This document shows, piece after piece, positions 61,699-64,000 of a stretch of DNA of 64,000 nucleotides. The notes beneath the pieces were generated by a model. The model was given only the letters and a program-made list of their open reading frames with translations, made no database searches and was not told the DNA's origin. Every line of letters starts with the position of its first letter. Position 1 is the first letter of the stretch. Both the position numbers and the translations under genes were made by a program. This DNA comes from UBA2588 sp964343075 (lineage in GTDB: Bacteria > Chloroflexota > Dehalococcoidia > Lucifugimonadales > UBA3495): assembly GCA_964343075.1 (NCBI GenBank), contig CAYFGT010000002.1:1-64000 (forward strand), written 5' to 3'.

Positions 61699-62700
61699 AT
61701 GAGTAAAGTTGCTATTGTTGGAGTAACTACTTGGGGAATTACTCTTGGATTGTTGGCAGGCCGCTCAACTACAGATCAAGTTTCTATATTAACTAGGACG
61801 AAATCAGAAACCTCCGATCTTGTGGCAGAGAATGAATGTAGTCGCTTCTTACCTGGAATAAAATTCCCTGAAAATTTTCTTATTACCCATGATCCGCAAA
61901 TCGCTATCAACAATACTGAAGTTGTGATTTTGGCGGTCCCGTCTCATAGCTTTAGACACAATTTGGTCCGTATCAAAGATGTGCTTCCTAGTGGGTCGAT
62001 ATTAGTAAGTGCAACCAAAGGATTGGAAATGCCTGGTCGGTTCAGAATGACAGAAATCGTTGCCCAAGAAGTATCTAGTGACGTCTCCCAAAATATGTGC
62101 GTGATTTCAGGACCAAATCTCGCCAAAGAAATCGTTATGGGTAAACCTTCATCTTCTGTGATAGCGAGCCACAATCCATACAACTCAGGCTTTGTTAGAG
62201 ATATCTTGATGCAGTCTACATTTAGGATATATACCTCAGAAGATGTAATAGGAGTGGAATTATGTGGAACTCTGAAGAATATTATAGCTATTGGAGCAGG
62301 TATCGTTGATGGTCTAGGGCTGGGAGATAATGCTAAAGCTGCATATCTGACTAGAGGAATAGCTGAGATTACTAGATTAGGTGCCAAATTAGGCGCTTAC
62401 CCAAGTACGTTTGCGGGTTTGGCGGGAGTAGGAGATATTGTTGCTACAAGTTTTAGCGAATTGAGTAGGAATAGGTATGTGGGAGAACAGATTGCTTTAG
62501 GTAAAAATGTAGATCAAATTATAAGCAGCATGCAAAATGTGGTAGAAGGCATTGATACCACAAAAGCGGCACTAGAACTAGGTTCTGATGCTGGAGTTGA
62601 ATTACCAATTACTGAAACGATCTCTAAAATACTATTTCATGGAATGAGTCCAGATCAAGGTATAACGGAACTAATGAGCAGACGACCTACTTCTGAGTAA
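61699..62700 (+). CDS. gpsA: Glycerol-3-phosphate dehydrogenase [NAD(P)+]
   Basis: 333 residues. Makes glycerol 3-phosphate for phospholipids. Visible: AVPSHSFRHNLVRI, SATKGLEM, ISGPNLAKEI, and the catalytic Lys in GTLKNIIAIGAGIVDGLGLGDNAKA, then FAGLAGVGDIVAT. The cofactor motif reads GVTTWGITLG in place of the usual GAGSWGTA, so the second Gly is missing. Otherwise the family is intact. It ends a der-plsY-gpsA run. Confidence 0.94.
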   Translation: MSKVAIVGVTTWGITLGLLAGRSTTDQVSILTRTKSETSDLVAENECSRFLPGIKFPENFLITHDPQIAINNTEVVILAVPSHSFRHNLVRIKDVLPSGSILVSATKGLEMPGRFRMTEIVAQEVSSDVSQNMCVISGPNLAKEIVMGKPSSSVIASHNPYNSGFVRDILMQSTFRIYTSEDVIGVELCGTLKNIIAIGAGIVDGLGLGDNAKAAYLTRGIAEITRLGAKLGAYPSTFAGLAGVGDIVATSFSELSRNRYVGEQIALGKNVDQIISSMQNVVEGIDTTKAALELGSDAGVELPITETISKILFHGMSPDQGITELMSRRPTSE

Positions 62701-62707
62701 GAAACCA

Positions 62708-63688
62708 TTATTTTTTTTTGTTTAGATCGACCAATTCCCAAATAAATACTACTGCTCCAATTATTAGGACACTAAGGTAAGTAATGGATCTGTCTAGCAA
62801 GATCAATGCGATAGAATTTTCTGGAGTCATGTTGAGTAATAGCGTACCTAGGCCAGCTACGCCTGATTCTACTGCTCCGATTCCACCTGGAGTAGGTACC
62901 AAAGTCAGCATTGCATGTACAAGAGCAATAATAGATGTATGAGCAAATTCCAGATCAAAACGTAGCGCTGATGCTATAAAATACACTCTCATAATTTCGC
63001 AACCCCACGCAAATATCGACATGATGAACGCAGGGGCGATTTTTGGTTTGGGAATTTGGGCACCTTCTTTAGCCTTTAATATCAAATTAGTGAATATTGG
63101 GTAAGAAGGAATTTTGTCAATTCTTGTAACGATTAAGAATGCTATCAGTAAAATACTCAATAATATTAAAGGTATTATTACTAGTATCTGTAGTTCCTGG
63201 TTGGAGCTTTGTAGAAGCGATTGTCCGAAGATTCCAATCAGAATTGCAAGCATAATGCAATCTAATAGGCGTTCCGTAATTAGAGTCCCAAGTAGGTTAG
63301 TGAAGCCTTTTGCATATTTTTTGTCAAAGGCATAAACCTTGTACAAATCTCCAATACGGAATAATGACGCAGAATTTATAAAATTACTTAAGAAAATAAG
63401 TTTTATGTATTCTACCGTTGGAGGCTTTTGGGGACTATCTACTTCCCCTATTATGTATTTCCAACGGATCCCTCTAAATGCGAAACCTAAATAGTGAGTA
63501 ATAAATGCTAGGATAAAAGGCAGTGGATTTGCTGAAAATATTATTGACATCACTTTGGATAGAGAAATATCTAATCCTGTAACTAATACGATAATGATGC
63601 CGGTTATAAGTACGAAACTGATAAGTGTTGGTACAGATAGGATACGTTTTACTACGTTAGAAATATCAAAAGTTTTTCTTTGATACAT
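62708..63688 (-). CDS. Lysylphosphatidylglycerol-synthase-like membrane protein (flippase-like domain)
   Basis: 326 residues with about eight membrane segments. The UPF0104/AglD-type pattern has FRGIRWKYIIG, FLSNFINSASLFRIGDLYKVYAF, and VPTPGGIGAVESGVAGL near the end. It lacks the catalytic aminoacyl-transfer domain of MprF. It may flip or pass lipids. It converges with gpsA. Confidence 0.85.
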   Translation of the reverse strand: MYQRKTFDISNVVKRILSVPTLISFVLITGIIIVLVTGLDISLSKVMSIIFSANPLPFILAFITHYLGFAFRGIRWKYIIGEVDSPQKPPTVEYIKLIFLSNFINSASLFRIGDLYKVYAFDKKYAKGFTNLLGTLITERLLDCIMLAILIGIFGQSLLQSSNQELQILVIIPLILLSILLIAFLIVTRIDKIPSYPIFTNLILKAKEGAQIPKPKIAPAFIMSIFAWGCEIMRVYFIASALRFDLEFAHTSIIALVHAMLTLVPTPGGIGAVESGVAGLGTLLLNMTPENSIALILLDRSITYLSVLIIGAVVFIWELVDLNKKK

Positions 63689-63721
63689 TAGCCTGCTATT
63701 AAATTCTCATACTGATTACAA

Positions 63722-64000
63722 TCAGATGATTCCATCTCTAATTGTGAATGAAATATCTTCATCTATTGTGGTTAAATAGGATATATTGCTTGGATTCAGA
63801 AAAGCAATGATATCCTGCACCAAAGATTCTGGTGTTGATGCTCCAGAAGTAATTCCTATGATTTCCTTATTTGACAGAAATTTGGCAGAGATTTCGTCTG
63901 TGTTGTTTACTAACATGGCTGGAACTCCAAGCTTAATTGATAATTCCTTTAAACGGTTGCAGTTAGAACTGTTTTGAGCCCCTATTACTAATATTGCATC
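63722..64000 (-). CDS. ispH: 4-hydroxy-3-methylbut-2-enyl diphosphate reductase (IspH), 3' part
   Basis: The last 92 codons; the frame is open past the window edge. IspH is a [4Fe-4S] enzyme of the non-mevalonate isoprenoid pathway. Visible: AILVIGAQNSSNCNRL (usual VGxxNSSNTxRL), LVNNTDEI, and GITSGASTPESLVQDII. The iron-sulphur Cys of the N-terminal half lie outside the window. Confidence 0.92.
   Translation of the reverse strand, partial: DAILVIGAQNSSNCNRLKELSIKLGVPAMLVNNTDEISAKFLSNKEIIGITSGASTPESLVQDIIAFLNPSNISYLTTIDEDISFTIRDGII

Overview
The window is one AT-rich bacterial segment with genes packed on both strands, many short or overlapping intergenic gaps and frequent TTG/GTG starts. 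Gene content suggests an uncultured marine Chloroflexota bacterium, possibly a SAR202/Dehalococcoidia relative. This is inference from: Pro/Thr-rich lipoprotein linkers, an F420-type luciferase-like oxidoreductase with an F420:NADP reductase, a family III CoA-transferase, MmgE/PrpD, DUF1800/DUF1501 and NHL proteins, and the absence of any outer-membrane gene in the window. Two runs of exactly 100 N show a scaffolded draft assembly, probably a metagenome-assembled genome. No insertion sequence, phage, CRISPR array or rRNA was seen.

Layout. 1-2.1 kb: end of a membrane protein, a membrane-anchored secreted protein, a degenerate metallo-beta-lactamase-fold protein and the biotin transporter BioY. 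2.2-8.1 kb: an unknown protein, ValS, shikimate genes aroE and aroC, and a SelW-like Rdx selenoprotein with an in-frame TGA. 8.1-11.9 kb (minus): tmk, a Ycf45-like R3H ATPase, and pdxT-pdxS for pyridoxal phosphate. 12.0-19.0 kb: tRNA-Phe and tRNA-Gly, then an accessory surface island: a lipoprotein pseudogene with two amber codons, two lipoproteins, a TPP enzyme, a double-DUF805 zinc-ribbon membrane protein, and a collagen-like membrane protein with a zinc ribbon. 19.2-23.2 kb (minus): LLM oxidoreductase, epimerase, rsmG, moaE, moaD, tRNA-Ser and a nuclease lipoprotein.

23.5-28.1 kb: an SOS mutagenesis operon, imuB - DUF6504 - dnaE2, behind a perfect 26-bp LexA-box palindrome. 28-36.7 kb: citrate synthase, a MidA-like methyltransferase, a PQQ-propeller lipoprotein, MmgE/PrpD, two more lipoproteins and TrmI. 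36.8-46.5 kb: catabolic and accessory genes (SDR, DUF6623-like, Ogt, DUF3500, CoA-transferase, cupin, PEP-mutase-like lyase, F420:NADP reductase, three small unknowns, polysaccharide deacetylase, OYE). 46.5-53 kb: serS, lysS, a Fur-family regulator, a VOC protein, queA-folD and a BtuF-like protein. 53-58.6 kb: a lipoprotein split by an assembly gap, a cupredoxin lipoprotein, and a DUF1800-DUF1501-NHL operon. 58.7-64 kb: argF, der, plsY, gpsA, a flippase-like membrane protein and the 3' part of ispH.

Most noteworthy are the selenoprotein, the LexA-controlled mutasome lacking a local imuA, a family of lipoproteins sharing a Cys-rich G-x-W-x-N-C tail, an NHL propeller inserted inside a bacterial repeat domain, and contig-end overlaps showing that both N gaps are probably artificial.
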